In this document: positions 8,488-16,834 of the stretch, in pieces
Numbering within the stretch: position 1 is the stretch's first letter
How the letters are laid out: each line of letters begins with the position of its first letter
Assembly: GCF_900105685.1 (NCBI RefSeq)
Contig: NZ_LT629781.1
Span: 558,001 to 622,000, forward strand
Length of the DNA: 64,000 bases
DNA from: Verrucomicrobium sp. GAS474
Lineage (GTDB): Bacteria; Verrucomicrobiota; Verrucomicrobiia; Methylacidiphilales; GAS474
Direction: 5' to 3'
Notes under the pieces: generated by a model
The model's input: only the letters and a program-made list of their open reading frames with translations
Told to the model about the DNA's origin: nothing
Database searches by the model: none
Position numbers and translations under genes: made by a program

Positions 8488-10686
8488 ATGAATCGCTCCT
8501 TCTTCCTTTCGGGACTCCTCTTCTGCTGCTGTGGCTTTGATACCCTCCGCGGCACCGATCTCTCCGCGAGCTACGATTGGAAGCCGATGAAGGTCGGCGG
8601 GGGCGGCTGGGTCGTCGGCATGGATATCAGTCCCACGGAGAAGAACCTGATCTACATCCGCACCGACGTCTCGGGCGGCTATCGGTGGAACGCCGAGACC
8701 TCGACGTGGAAGCAGGTCGTCACCTCCTCGAGCATGCCGAAGGAATACGTCGAGTACGGCAAGTACTCGGGCGTCGACAGCCTCGTGAGCGCGCCGAAGG
8801 ACCCGAACGTCGCCTACATGGCCTTCTCCAAGCAGGTCTTCCGGAGCGCCGACCGGGGTGAGACCTGGAAAGCGACGACGTTCGGAACCCACGATCTCGC
8901 GATGGACTCGAACGGCGAGGGGAGGCAGGAGGGGGAGCGGCTCGCCGTCGACCCGAACAACAGCGACATCGTCTACTACGCCTCGATCGCGAACGGTCTC
9001 TGGCTCACTCCCGACGGCGGAGCCACGTGGAGCAAGGTGGCCGCGATCCCGGCGGGCAAGCTGCCCCACGGCGTCAACACCGTCGTCTTCGACAAGGGGA
9101 GCGCCACTCTCCCGGCGAAGGGGGAGACCGTGAAAACGAGCGTCCTCTACGTCACCGTCGAGGAGGCGGGCATTTTCAAGAGCGCCGACGCGGGTGCCAC
9201 GTGGACGAACATCGCGGCCTCGGCTACCGGCACCCCTGGTCCCGGAGTGAAGGTCCGCAACGCGAAGATCGGCCCGGACCGCACCTACTTCGTCGCCTGC
9301 GACAACGACAAGGGAGCCGTCGGCTCGGTCTGGAAGCTCAACGTCGCCGGGGAGTGGACGAACATCACCCCGCCCCCGCCGAACGGCGGAAGCCAATCCT
9401 ATGTCGACATCGCCGTCGACCCGTTCGACGCCCATCATCTCCTCGCCATGGAGAACGGCGGCAAGTGCTTCCTCTCGACCGACCAGGGCGCAACGTGGAC
9501 CTACCATTTCTTCCGGCTCGAGAGCGCGAAGATCGAGTGGCTCGGCAAGCAGGAGAACTACTGGCTGAGCGTCGGCGAACTCGCCTTCGATCCGTTCGAC
9601 CGGGGCAAACTCTGGTTTGCGGAGGGCTTCGGCGTCTGGTGGGCGAAGGACCTCGCCGCAGTCCAGATCCCCTGGCAGGCCGAGAGCGCGGGAATCGAGG
9701 AAGTCTGCGCCCGTGAGATCGTCGCCCCGCCCGGGGGCAAGCCGGTCGGCGCGGTGTGGGACGCGGGCGTCTTCTATTTCAGCGATCCCGATGTGTACAC
9801 CGCAAAACGGGCGCTGCCCTACTTCATGGCGTGCTGGTCGATCGACTGGTGCCCCGCCGATCCGAAATTCATCGCCGCCCTTTTCCGGAACAACCTCAAC
9901 TTCGGCCCGATGCCGAGACAGGCGGGCTACTCGACCGACGGCGGGCTGACGTGGAAGCGGTTCCCCGCCGCCGAGAACAAGACCCTCCCTCCCGGCCTCG
10001 ATTACGGCATCGTCGCCGTCTCCGCGAACACTCCCGACCACATCGCCTGGTGTCCCGCGTTCACCAAGCTCCCGTTCTACACCGCCGACCGGGGTGCGAC
10101 GTGGCAGCAATCCGATTGCGGCGAGCTGAAGGCGACGGGGATGTCCCCGATCCATTCGGGCCAGCGGCCGATCTGCGCCGACCGCGTCCTACCCGATACG
10201 TTCTATCTCTACACGACGAGTGACGGCGTCTACCGCTCGACCGACGGGGGAGCGCACTATGCCAAGGTCGGCGGACCGTCCTGCCCCGGACGGACCAACG
10301 CGCTCCTCAAGGCGGTGCCGGGCCACGGCGGTGACCTCTGGTTCGCCGAGGAGTCGGGCGGCGGCCTGTGGCACTCGACCGACGGCGGTGCCAAGTGGGA
10401 GGCCCTTCCCGGCTTCCAGCGTTGCATGACCATCGGCTTCGGCAAGGCGCAGACCGAGGATGGCTACCCGACGCTCTACGTCGACGCCATCCGCGGCGGC
10501 GTCACCGGCATCTACCGCTCCACCGACACGGGAGCCACCTGGGACAAGATCTGCGACTACCCCCTCGGCCTCTTCGAGTGGGTCAACTCGATCGACGGGG
10601 ACAAGGAAGTCTTCGGCAAAGTCTACCTCGGCTTCGCCCAGGCCGGTTTCGCCTACGGCGCGCTCAAAGAGCAGTCCAATCCCTGA
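8488..10686 (+). CDS. GH74-like beta-propeller glycosidase, exported
   Basis: 732 residues starting 15 bp after the mannosidase. It has a hydrophobic N-terminal signal (RSFFLSGLLFCCCG); the cluster of Cys makes lipoprotein processing possible but there is no clean lipobox. The mature start VGGGGWVVGMDISP then IYIRTDVSGGYRW matches the beginning of GH74 xyloglucanases, where the Asp in RTDVGG is catalytic. Repeated Asp-box/BNR motifs (SADAGATW, STDQGATW, STDGGAHY, STDTGATW) run through the protein and indicate a two-propeller fold. GH74 enzymes are endo-acting on xyloglucan; here the exact glucan is unproven. It is the last gene of the glycosidase operon. Confidence 0.8.
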   Translation: MNRSFFLSGLLFCCCGFDTLRGTDLSASYDWKPMKVGGGGWVVGMDISPTEKNLIYIRTDVSGGYRWNAETSTWKQVVTSSSMPKEYVEYGKYSGVDSLVSAPKDPNVAYMAFSKQVFRSADRGETWKATTFGTHDLAMDSNGEGRQEGERLAVDPNNSDIVYYASIANGLWLTPDGGATWSKVAAIPAGKLPHGVNTVVFDKGSATLPAKGETVKTSVLYVTVEEAGIFKSADAGATWTNIAASATGTPGPGVKVRNAKIGPDRTYFVACDNDKGAVGSVWKLNVAGEWTNITPPPPNGGSQSYVDIAVDPFDAHHLLAMENGGKCFLSTDQGATWTYHFFRLESAKIEWLGKQENYWLSVGELAFDPFDRGKLWFAEGFGVWWAKDLAAVQIPWQAESAGIEEVCAREIVAPPGGKPVGAVWDAGVFYFSDPDVYTAKRALPYFMACWSIDWCPADPKFIAALFRNNLNFGPMPRQAGYSTDGGLTWKRFPAAENKTLPPGLDYGIVAVSANTPDHIAWCPAFTKLPFYTADRGATWQQSDCGELKATGMSPIHSGQRPICADRVLPDTFYLYTTSDGVYRSTDGGAHYAKVGGPSCPGRTNALLKAVPGHGGDLWFAEESGGGLWHSTDGGAKWEALPGFQRCMTIGFGKAQTEDGYPTLYVDAIRGGVTGIYRSTDTGATWDKICDYPLGLFEWVNSIDGDKEVFGKVYLGFAQAGFAYGALKEQSNP

Positions 10687-10783
10687 ACTTCCTTTGCCCG
10701 ACGGATACGACGCATCCCAAATCTGAAAGATTTTTGAGAACTCCACACGATCCAGGAATATCTGCGTCTGAGAACCCTTGAAT

Positions 10784-10981
10784 ATGCATCATGTCGACGC
10801 CCTATATCGACCGATTGTCCTGAAACGAGACATCCATTCGGACGGTCGGCATATGCAGTGCCGCTTTGACGAATCCCACAGGCAAATGATAGGAGCCAAA
10901 GAAACAGCCGAAACGTCTGCGGCAACAGCGAAGCGATTTGGTTTGGGGAAAAGAACGGTGAGCGCGTGGTGGAAAACCTAG
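10784..10981 (+). pseudogene. Possible transposase/HTH remnant
   Basis: A 65-codon stretch ending in a helix-turn-helix-like segment (SAATAKRFGLGKRTVSAWWK) followed at once by a stop. This resembles the N-terminal HTH of insertion-sequence transposases, but the rest of such a protein is missing. The upstream part has no recognisable domain. It lies in a 700-bp gene-poor stretch next to another gene remnant on the opposite strand. A fortuitous ORF is possible. Confidence 0.3.
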
Positions 10982-10984
10982 TCC

Positions 10985-11114
10985 CCCTTCCGATCGATAC
11001 AATCGACGATCCCCCTCGTATTCGATCTATTTTCATCCGCAGGAAACTGGGCAACTCTAGGCGTCCGTGGATGTCGCCAATGACATAAGTGACGGCTGGG
11101 ATCAAACTAGCCAA
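10985..11114 (-). pseudogene. Metallophosphoesterase N-terminal remnant
   Basis: Reading leftwards from 11114, the minus strand encodes AVTYVIGDIHGRLELPSFL, which matches the first metal-binding motif (GDIHG) of calcineurin-like serine/threonine phosphatases. It is followed by KIDRIRGGSSIVSIG, where intact proteins continue with the second motif (GDxVDRG). That motif is absent: the frame continues into unrelated sequence near 10985, where the opposite-strand HTH-like fragment ends. Only about 40 residues of the family are preserved and the start would be TTG. I read it as the 5' stub of a deleted gene. Confidence 0.4.
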
Positions 11115-11204
11115 CCGGGCTTGGATCCTGATAACTGTGCGAGGCCATTCCCTCTCTTCTCATGGCAGGCGCGAGTGGAAAATCGGAATCAAGCTGCGGA
11201 CTCA

Positions 11205-11331
11205 GGTCACATTATGGGTTGATTTTGATACTCTCGGCCACGTTATGCCTTAAAGCAGGCAAGATTCGTTTTTGACCCTCAGAGAAGAGAATGCCAGATT
11301 ATGGGTGAATGCCTGGCCAAATTACGAGTAA
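11205..11331 (+). repeat. Four short direct repeats, insertion-sequence-end-like
   Basis: Four imperfect direct repeats with approximate consensus GGCCANATTATGGGTNA start near 11205, 11236, 11293 and 11315. Multiple short repeats of this type are found at the ends of IS21-class elements as transposase-binding sites. No transposase gene is attached. The surrounding 10.69-11.39 kb carries only the two gene remnants listed separately, so this is plausibly one end of a decayed element. Confidence 0.35.
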
Positions 11332-11395
11332 GGCTCATCCGGCTCCCTCAAGCCGCCGCAAACACAACCGCAACCGCCAGCACCGGTGCCGGCGG

Positions 11396-12259
11396 TTACT
11401 TGCCCTGCTCGATTTCGGCCCACTCGGCGGGGGAGAGGCGGAGGGCGACGGCGGCGACGTTCTCTTCCAGATGGGCGAGCGAGGAGGTTCCCGGGATCGG
11501 GAGCATCGCGGGGGAGCGCTGGAGCAGCCACGCGAGGGCCAATTGGCCGATCGTCGCGCCGTGCCGCTGCGCCGCCTGGTCGAGCTTCCCGCCCGGCTTC
11601 ACCAGATCGCCCCCGGCGATGGGGAACCACGGGATGAAACCGACGCCTTTCTTTTCGCACCAGTCGACGACGTCCTCGTGCTTGCGGTCGCCGAGGTTGT
11701 AGAGATTCTGGACGCTGACGATGGGGACGGTCTTCTGCGCCCGCTCGATCTCCTCCACCGTCACCTCGGAGAGGCCGATGTGGCGGATCTTCCCGGCCTG
11801 CTGCAATTCCTTCAGCGCGCCGAGCGTTTCCTCGACCGGCACCTGGGGGTCGATCCGGTGGAGTTGATAGAGGTCGATCCGTTCGAGGCGGAGGCGGCGC
11901 AGGCTCAGCTCGACGCATTGGCGGAGGTATTCGGGTCGTCCGACGGGGGCCCACTGGCCGGGGCCGGAGCGAGTCAATCCGCCCTTGGTGGCGATGACCA
12001 GTCCGGCGGGATAGGGATGGAGGGCCTCGGCGATGAGGACTTCGCTGACTTCGGGGCCGTAGGAATCGGCAGTGTCGATGAAGTCGATCCCCAGCTCGAC
12101 GGTCCGGCGCAGCACGCGCTTCGCCGCCTCGCGGTCCTTCGGATAGTTCCAGATCCCCTCGCCGGTGATCCGCATCGCGCCGAAGCCGAAGCGGTGGACC
12201 GGCATATCGCCGCCGAGGGTGAACGTTCCGCCGGCGACGACTGGGGAGGAGGAATTCAT
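11396..12259 (-). CDS. Aldo/keto reductase
   Basis: 287 residues, a typical aldo/keto reductase TIM barrel. The catalytic tetrad is present: Asp62 and Tyr67 in [10 protein letters not shown], Lys92 in ATKGG and His134 in YQLHRID. The NADP(H)-binding end is in [15 protein letters not shown]. It should reduce carbonyl compounds with NADPH in the cytoplasm; the physiological substrate is not predictable. It is divergent from the flavoprotein reductase gene, with about 88 bp between the starts. A GC-rich inverted repeat at about 11371-11396 lies just beyond its stop and may act as a terminator, although it lacks a T-run. Confidence 0.88.
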   Translation of the reverse strand: MNSSSPVVAGGTFTLGGDMPVHRFGFGAMRITGEGIWNYPKDREAAKRVLRRTVELGIDFIDTADSYGPEVSEVLIAEALHPYPAGLVIATKGGLTRSGPGQWAPVGRPEYLRQCVELSLRRLRLERIDLYQLHRIDPQVPVEETLGALKELQQAGKIRHIGLSEVTVEEIERAQKTVPIVSVQNLYNLGDRKHEDVVDWCEKKGVGFIPWFPIAGGDLVKPGGKLDQAAQRHGATIGQLALAWLLQRSPAMLPIPGTSSLAHLEENVAAVALRLSPAEWAEIEQGK

Positions 12260-12347
12260 CCCCCTATTCTAGGGCCAATCGGCATTCCGGCAAGCCGCCC
12301 GCAAAGGGAGTGGGTGAAGTCGCCGACCTATGCTATTCTCTCTCGCC

Positions 12348-13790
12348 ATGAAAGCCTCTTCCTCCCCCTCCTCGTTCGACGTCGTCATCCTCGGCGGGGG
12401 GAGCGCCGGGTATGCGGCGGCGCGGACGGCGGCGGGGCTGGGGGTGAAGGTCGCGGTGATCGACGGGGCGAAGGACCTCGGCGGGCTCTGCATCCTGCGG
12501 GGCTGCATGCCGACGAAGGCGCTCCTCGAATCGGCCCACCGCTGGAACGAGATCAAACGCGCGGGCGAGTTCGGCCTCCGGGTGAAGCCCCTCGCCCCCG
12601 ACCTGAAGGCGATCCTGAAGCGGAAGGACCAGCTGATCGCCGGATTCGCCGACTACCGCGTCGGCCAGTTGGAGAAAGGGAAATTCACCCTGATCCGGGG
12701 CATGGCCCGCTTCGTCGATCCCCGCACCGTCGAGGTGAACGGGAAGAAGATCACGGGCAAGGCCTTCATCATCGCGACCGGCTCCGTCGTCGCCTCGGTG
12801 CCGGTCCCCGGCCTGGAGGAGACGGGCTACCTGACGAGCGACGACGCGCTGAAACTCGCCCCCCTCCCGAAGTCGCTGATCGTCCTCGGCGCGGGGGCGG
12901 TCGGGGTCGAGTTCGCCCAATTCTACGCCCACCTCGGGACGAAGGTGACGGTCCTCCAGCGGAGCCCGCAGATCCTGAAGTCGTTCGACGCCGACACCGC
13001 CGCCGAGGTGGAGCGGGCGTTCCGCGACGGCGGGATCGATCTCCGCACCGGGACGAAGCTCCTCTCGGTCGCCAAGAAAGGAACGAAGACCGAGGTCCGC
13101 TTCGAGCAGGACGGAAAGAAGGCGCGCGTGACTGCCGACCTTCTCCTCAACGCCCTGGGCCGCCGTCCGGCGCTCGCCTCGCTGAATCTCCCGGCGGCGG
13201 GCATCCCCCTCGGCGAGGGCGGGAAGATCGCCGTCGACGCCAAGCGGGGGCTGCGGACGAAGGCGGCCCACATCTTCGCGGCGGGCGACGCGGCGGGACT
13301 CCACGAGGTCGTCCACTCCGCGATCGCACAGGGGGAGATCGCGGCGAAGAACGCGGCGGTCCTGGCCCTCGGCTCGAAAAAGACCCTTCCCTACGCCGAC
13401 CCGATCCCGCTCGAGATCGTCTTCACCGAGCCCGAGGCGGCCCGCGCGGGGATGACGGAGAAGGAGGCCCGCGCGAAGGGAATCGATTGCCTCGTCGCCT
13501 CCTATCCCTTCAACGACCACGGGAAGGCGAACATCATGGGAGCCGAGCACGGCGTGGTGAAACTCGTCGCCGACCGGAAGGGGAAGCTCCTCGGCGGGCA
13601 ATACGTCGGCCCCCACGCCTCCGACCTGATCCACGAGCTGGTCCCGCTGCTCCACTTCGGCGCGACGGCGGCGGAGCTGGCCGCGATGCCCCACTACCAC
13701 CCGACGCTAGCGGAGATCATCACCTATCCGGCGGAGGAAATCGCCGACATGGTGCAGGCTGCAGCGGCAAAGGTGAAAAAGGTAGGGTAA
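12348..13790 (+). CDS. Pyridine nucleotide-disulfide oxidoreductase (Lpd/MerA-like)
   Basis: 480 residues from ATG 12348. Order: FAD-binding GGGSAGYAAARTA, redox-active CxxxxC in GGLCILRGCMPTKALL (Cys48/Cys53), NAD-binding GAGAVGVEFAQFYAHLG, second FAD motif IFAAGDAAG and a dimerisation domain with HYHPTLAEI, whose His usually pairs with Glu in dihydrolipoamide dehydrogenase and related enzymes. It lacks the N-terminal heavy-metal domain and C-terminal Cys pair of mercuric reductase. No 2-oxoacid dehydrogenase genes are adjacent, so a housekeeping Lpd role is not implied. Conserved catalytic residues suggest an active NAD(P)H-dependent disulfide reductase. Confidence 0.85.
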   Translation: MKASSSPSSFDVVILGGGSAGYAAARTAAGLGVKVAVIDGAKDLGGLCILRGCMPTKALLESAHRWNEIKRAGEFGLRVKPLAPDLKAILKRKDQLIAGFADYRVGQLEKGKFTLIRGMARFVDPRTVEVNGKKITGKAFIIATGSVVASVPVPGLEETGYLTSDDALKLAPLPKSLIVLGAGAVGVEFAQFYAHLGTKVTVLQRSPQILKSFDADTAAEVERAFRDGGIDLRTGTKLLSVAKKGTKTEVRFEQDGKKARVTADLLLNALGRRPALASLNLPAAGIPLGEGGKIAVDAKRGLRTKAAHIFAAGDAAGLHEVVHSAIAQGEIAAKNAAVLALGSKKTLPYADPIPLEIVFTEPEAARAGMTEKEARAKGIDCLVASYPFNDHGKANIMGAEHGVVKLVADRKGKLLGGQYVGPHASDLIHELVPLLHFGATAAELAAMPHYHPTLAEIITYPAEEIADMVQAAAAKVKKVG

Positions 13791-13817
13791 CGCTTCCATG
13801 CGTTCGTTTTCGGTTTT

Positions 13818-14543
13818 CTAACTCTCCGGGAGGGCGGGGAAGACCTCGAAGTGGAGGCTCCGCTCGGTCATCTCGTTCAGCGCGAGGCGGACGTCATGGA
13901 AGGCCTCGCCGAGGCGGTCGAAGAGGGGCCGCCGCCGCATCCGCGCCGCCTCGGGGCATTGGGCGGCGGCCCGGTACCCGGCGCTCCCGACGGCCTCGTA
14001 GAAGCCGACCGCCGGGGCGCCCCGCCGCCGTTCCCGCGCCTCCAACGTCTCCTTGAAGACGCCGCTCTGGAAGAGGGCGAAGTCGGCGAGGTTCAGCCGC
14101 CGGTGGAAGGCGCGGCCCGCCGGGGCCTGCTCGGCGGCGGCGAGGAGGTCGCTGAGGTAGCCGAGGCTCCGCGCCCCCTTCGCGGGCCGGGCCTCCCCCT
14201 CCAGGACCTCGTCGAGGTGCTCCCGCCGCACGAAGGCGGCGAGGACGGCGGCGACGTAGCCGCCGAGCTCCCGGTCGGCCGGGGCGTCGAAGCCCCGGCG
14301 CAGCAGCGCGCGCCGGACGAGGACGTGGAAATAGAACGCCGTGGAAAGGCCGATGGCGGCGGGCTTCTCGACGAAGGCCTCGTAGATCAGCGGCTCGTCG
14401 AGGAGGCGCTCGCACTCCTCCTCGTCGGCCAGGAGGCGGAGCAGCGCGTTCGCCGCCGGAGAGCCGGGATCGCCCGCCAGCGTGCGGGTCAGGAAATCGA
14501 CATCGCATTCGGTCAACTGGGGAAGGCGGGGAGCTTGCACCAT
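13818..14543 (-). CDS. Hypothetical alpha-helical protein
   Basis: 241 residues with no family I can name. It is rich in Ala, Leu, Glu and Arg, predicted all-helical, and contains two Cys and no signal peptide or membrane segment. Features include an acidic start (TECDVDFLTRTLAGD), GLSTAFYFHVLVRRALLRRG in the first half and LNLADFALFQSGVFKETLEARERRR later. It is convergent with the flavoprotein gene (27 bp apart) and divergent from the Nudix gene (46 bp). Third-position GC bias matches the neighbours, supporting a real gene. Confidence 0.65.
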   Translation of the reverse strand: MVQAPRLPQLTECDVDFLTRTLAGDPGSPAANALLRLLADEEECERLLDEPLIYEAFVEKPAAIGLSTAFYFHVLVRRALLRRGFDAPADRELGGYVAAVLAAFVRREHLDEVLEGEARPAKGARSLGYLSDLLAAAEQAPAGRAFHRRLNLADFALFQSGVFKETLEARERRRGAPAVGFYEAVGSAGYRAAAQCPEAARMRRRPLFDRLGEAFHDVRLALNEMTERSLHFEVFPALPES

Positions 14544-14589
14544 GAATCTCTTGGAGCATAATCAATGCCAACGCTTTACCACCGCTTTC

Positions 14590-15135
14590 ATGACCTTCCC
14601 CACCCCCCAGCAAAAGCCCGAGGACATCTTCGACCTCGTCGACGAGAACGACGCCGTGATCGGGCGGGAACGGCGCTCCGTGATCCACCGCGAGGGGCTC
14701 CGCCACCGCGCCGTCCACCTCCTCCTCTACAACGGGAAGGGCGAGGTCTTCCTCCAGCGGCGCTCCCCGGCGAAGGACATGAACCCCGACTGCTGGGACT
14801 CCTCGTGCAGCGGCCACGTCGACTCGGGCGAGACCTACGACGTCGCCGCCGTGCGCGAACTCGTCGAGGAACTCGGCGTCGTCATGACCCTCGCCACCCT
14901 CCTTCCGATCGAGAAGATCGAGGCGAACCCGGGAACGGCGAACGAATTCGTCCAGGTCTACCGGGGCCGCCACGACGGGCCTTTTGTCCTCTGCCCGGAA
15001 GAAATTACCGACGGCCGCTTCTTCCCCCCCGCCGAGATCGACGCCCGGATCGAGGCCGCCCCGCGCGAATTCTCCCCCGCCTTCCGCCACATCTGGGGCC
15101 GGGTTCGGGACCGGTTCCCTTCCGCCCAAGCCTGA
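14590..15135 (+). CDS. Nudix hydrolase, isopentenyl-diphosphate isomerase-like
   Basis: 181 residues from ATG 14590; an upstream in-frame ATG at 14542 is less likely because it overlaps the divergent start. The complete Nudix box GX5EX7REUXEEXGU occupies residues 75-97 (GHVDSGE...RELVEELGV). The flanks EDIFDLVDENDAVIG, HRAVHLLLYNGKGEVFLQRR and PDCWDSSCSGHV are typical of the YfcD/IDI-like Nudix subgroup. It presumably cleaves or isomerises a diphosphate substrate with Mg2+; the substrate is not defined. It is followed 57 bp later by the formyl-THF deformylase gene. Confidence 0.85.
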   Translation: MTFPTPQQKPEDIFDLVDENDAVIGRERRSVIHREGLRHRAVHLLLYNGKGEVFLQRRSPAKDMNPDCWDSSCSGHVDSGETYDVAAVRELVEELGVVMTLATLLPIEKIEANPGTANEFVQVYRGRHDGPFVLCPEEITDGRFFPPAEIDARIEAAPREFSPAFRHIWGRVRDRFPSAQA

Positions 15136-15192
15136 TTGGCTTGCCTCCGGCAGGCGATTCGGGAAAAGATAGCCCCTCCCTCCTCCACTATT

Positions 15193-16080
15193 ATGGCTTC
15201 CTCCAAAGGCATTCTCTATTCGAGCCTCACCCTCATCGGCCCCGACCGGAAGGGGATCATCGCCCGCTTCACCCAGCTCTTCTTCCAGCTCGGCGCGAAC
15301 ATCGAGGGCCTGGAGGAGCAGGTCGCCCGGGGCCGCTTCAGCATGACCGTCCTCGCCTCGTGGGACAAAAAGAAGGTCAACCCCGAGGCCGCCCGCGCCG
15401 TCCTGCTGCGCGAGGCCGAGGCCGTCCACATGGAGGCGACCCTCCGCTTCGAGACCCCCGGCGAGCCGAAGATGGCGATCCTCGTCACGAAGGAGCCGCA
15501 CATCCTCGAAGGCCTCCTCGCCGCCACCGGCCTCGGCAAGACGAAGGGAAAGAAGACGAAGAAGACCCTTCCCTGCCGCCCCGTCGTCGTCATCGGGAAC
15601 CGGCCCGACCTCGAGCCCCTCGCCAAGAAGGCGGGCCTCCCCTTCCACCTCGTCGACTACAAGGACCGCGCCAAGGCCGAGGCCGAAATCCGCCGCCTCC
15701 TCGATTCCTACGGCGCCCAGTTCCTCGTCCTCGCCCGCTTCATGAAGATCCTCTCCCCCGACTTCGTCTGGCGGTGGAAGAACAAGATCATCAACATCCA
15801 CCCCTCCCTCCTCCCCGCCTTCCCCGGCGCGAACGCCTACCGGCAGGCCTTCGAGAAGGGCGTGAAAGTCTTCGGCGTCACCGCCCACTTCGCCACCCCC
15901 CAACTCGACGAAGGACCGATCCTCGCCCAGGAAGCCGCCACTGTCGGCATCGGGGAACCGCTCTCGGAGATCGTCCGCAAGGGACAGCTACTGGAGACGA
16001 AATGCCTCCTCGCCGGGGTGAAGCTCTTCCTCACGAGGAAACTCGATATCTACTGGGGCCGGGTGCATAGCGCGGAGTAG
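15193..16080 (+). CDS. purU: Formyltetrahydrofolate deformylase
   Basis: 295 residues from ATG 15193. Residues 8-90 are an ACT domain (LTLIGPDRKGIIARFTQLF), followed by a formyltransferase-like domain from about residue 128. The active-site triad is visible as Asn201 and His203 in INIHPSLLPAF and Asp239 in QLDEGPILAQE. PurU hydrolyses 10-formyl-THF to THF and formate to balance one-carbon pools or feed PurT. Many PurU proteins read NIHHS; here it is NIHPS, as in PurN. The ACT plus transferase arrangement still identifies PurU rather than PurN. Confidence 0.88.
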   Translation: MASSKGILYSSLTLIGPDRKGIIARFTQLFFQLGANIEGLEEQVARGRFSMTVLASWDKKKVNPEAARAVLLREAEAVHMEATLRFETPGEPKMAILVTKEPHILEGLLAATGLGKTKGKKTKKTLPCRPVVVIGNRPDLEPLAKKAGLPFHLVDYKDRAKAEAEIRRLLDSYGAQFLVLARFMKILSPDFVWRWKNKIINIHPSLLPAFPGANAYRQAFEKGVKVFGVTAHFATPQLDEGPILAQEAATVGIGEPLSEIVRKGQLLETKCLLAGVKLFLTRKLDIYWGRVHSAE

Positions 16081-16180
16081 GCCATGGCCACGGTCCAACG
16101 CGTCAGCCCCGTGATGGGCGCCGCCGATTTGGGCGAGACACTCGCTGGGTGTCTGGGCTTTGTGGGGCAGAAGACGGGGT

Positions 16181-16785
16181 AGGGGGGGCGCGGGTTGGGG
16201 GGTGCCCTTCGGGACTTGCGCGGTCGACCCTGTACAGCTGGAGGCGATCCGCTTTAACGCCACAGAGGGGCTCCGCCCCTCCGTGACCTCCTGTTCTGAG
16301 GGCCTCAACTAGGCGGACGCGTTTCCCCCTGCGCCTCGTCTCCTAACTGGATTAAAATCGGATGGTTCCAGTACGCCCGAGGGTACGTATTGAAGGGGTA
16401 GCAGTACCAATACGCCCAGACTCCTATCGGGAGAGAAGCGTATGGGAGAGATATCTTCAGGGGTTCAGCACCGAGGAGATGGGCCTGCATCCTTGGATGC
16501 TCCTTCCCATGGCTCGGCCCTCATAGAGGTTAGATCCAGCGGAGTAGAGTGAGCGCATGAGAGATTAGCCTTTAGGTTCGCGCTTTATTTACACCACGGC
16601 CTATCAGAGGGGGAGGTGCAGGAGGGGCGCAATGCCGTCGCGTTAGCGACACTCGTTCTCAGGGGAAACTAACTCGCATGGCCGGGAGGCAACCCCCTCT
16701 TGCATCTCTAAACGCGCGTCCGGCATCCAGCTGTACAGGGAGATGTACCCCGTCCCGAAGGGCTGCCCCTCCCCCGCGCCCCCCG
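16181..16785 (+). mobile_element. MITE-like repeat element, copy A (complete)
   Basis: A 600-bp non-coding element. Its ends are an imperfect inverted repeat of about 60 bp: the left arm reads CCCTTCGGGA...CTGTACAGCTGGAGG, and the right arm repeats it inverted at about 16709-16785. The family core with CTGGATTAAAATCGGATGG lies at 16343-16369 and the covarying hairpin module at 16637-16650. Related copies lie at 21458-21822, 28738-29316 and 62251-62525. There is no transposase or convincing ORF: the open frame across the core contains a stop here. It lies about 100 bp after purU; 16081-16180 holds nothing else I can name. Confidence 0.8.
16637..16650 (+). ncRNA. Covarying GNNA hairpin in copy A
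   Basis: GTCGC-GTTA-GCGAC, a perfect 5-bp stem with a GNNA loop. Other copies keep the loop class but exchange two stem pairs (TGCGC...GCGCA), so pairing rather than sequence is conserved. It lies within a module that begins with an AGGAGGGGC box and ends with GGGAGGCAA. Confidence 0.5.
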
Positions 16786-16834
16786 AAAGGGTGTTGTTTT
16801 TTCCAGTACGCCCTCTTAAGTAGAGGCCCTGCCC

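Noticed and set aside
12348-13790. Mercuric reductase
   Set aside because: The vicinal C-terminal Cys pair and N-terminal metal-binding domain of MerA are absent and there are no other mer genes.
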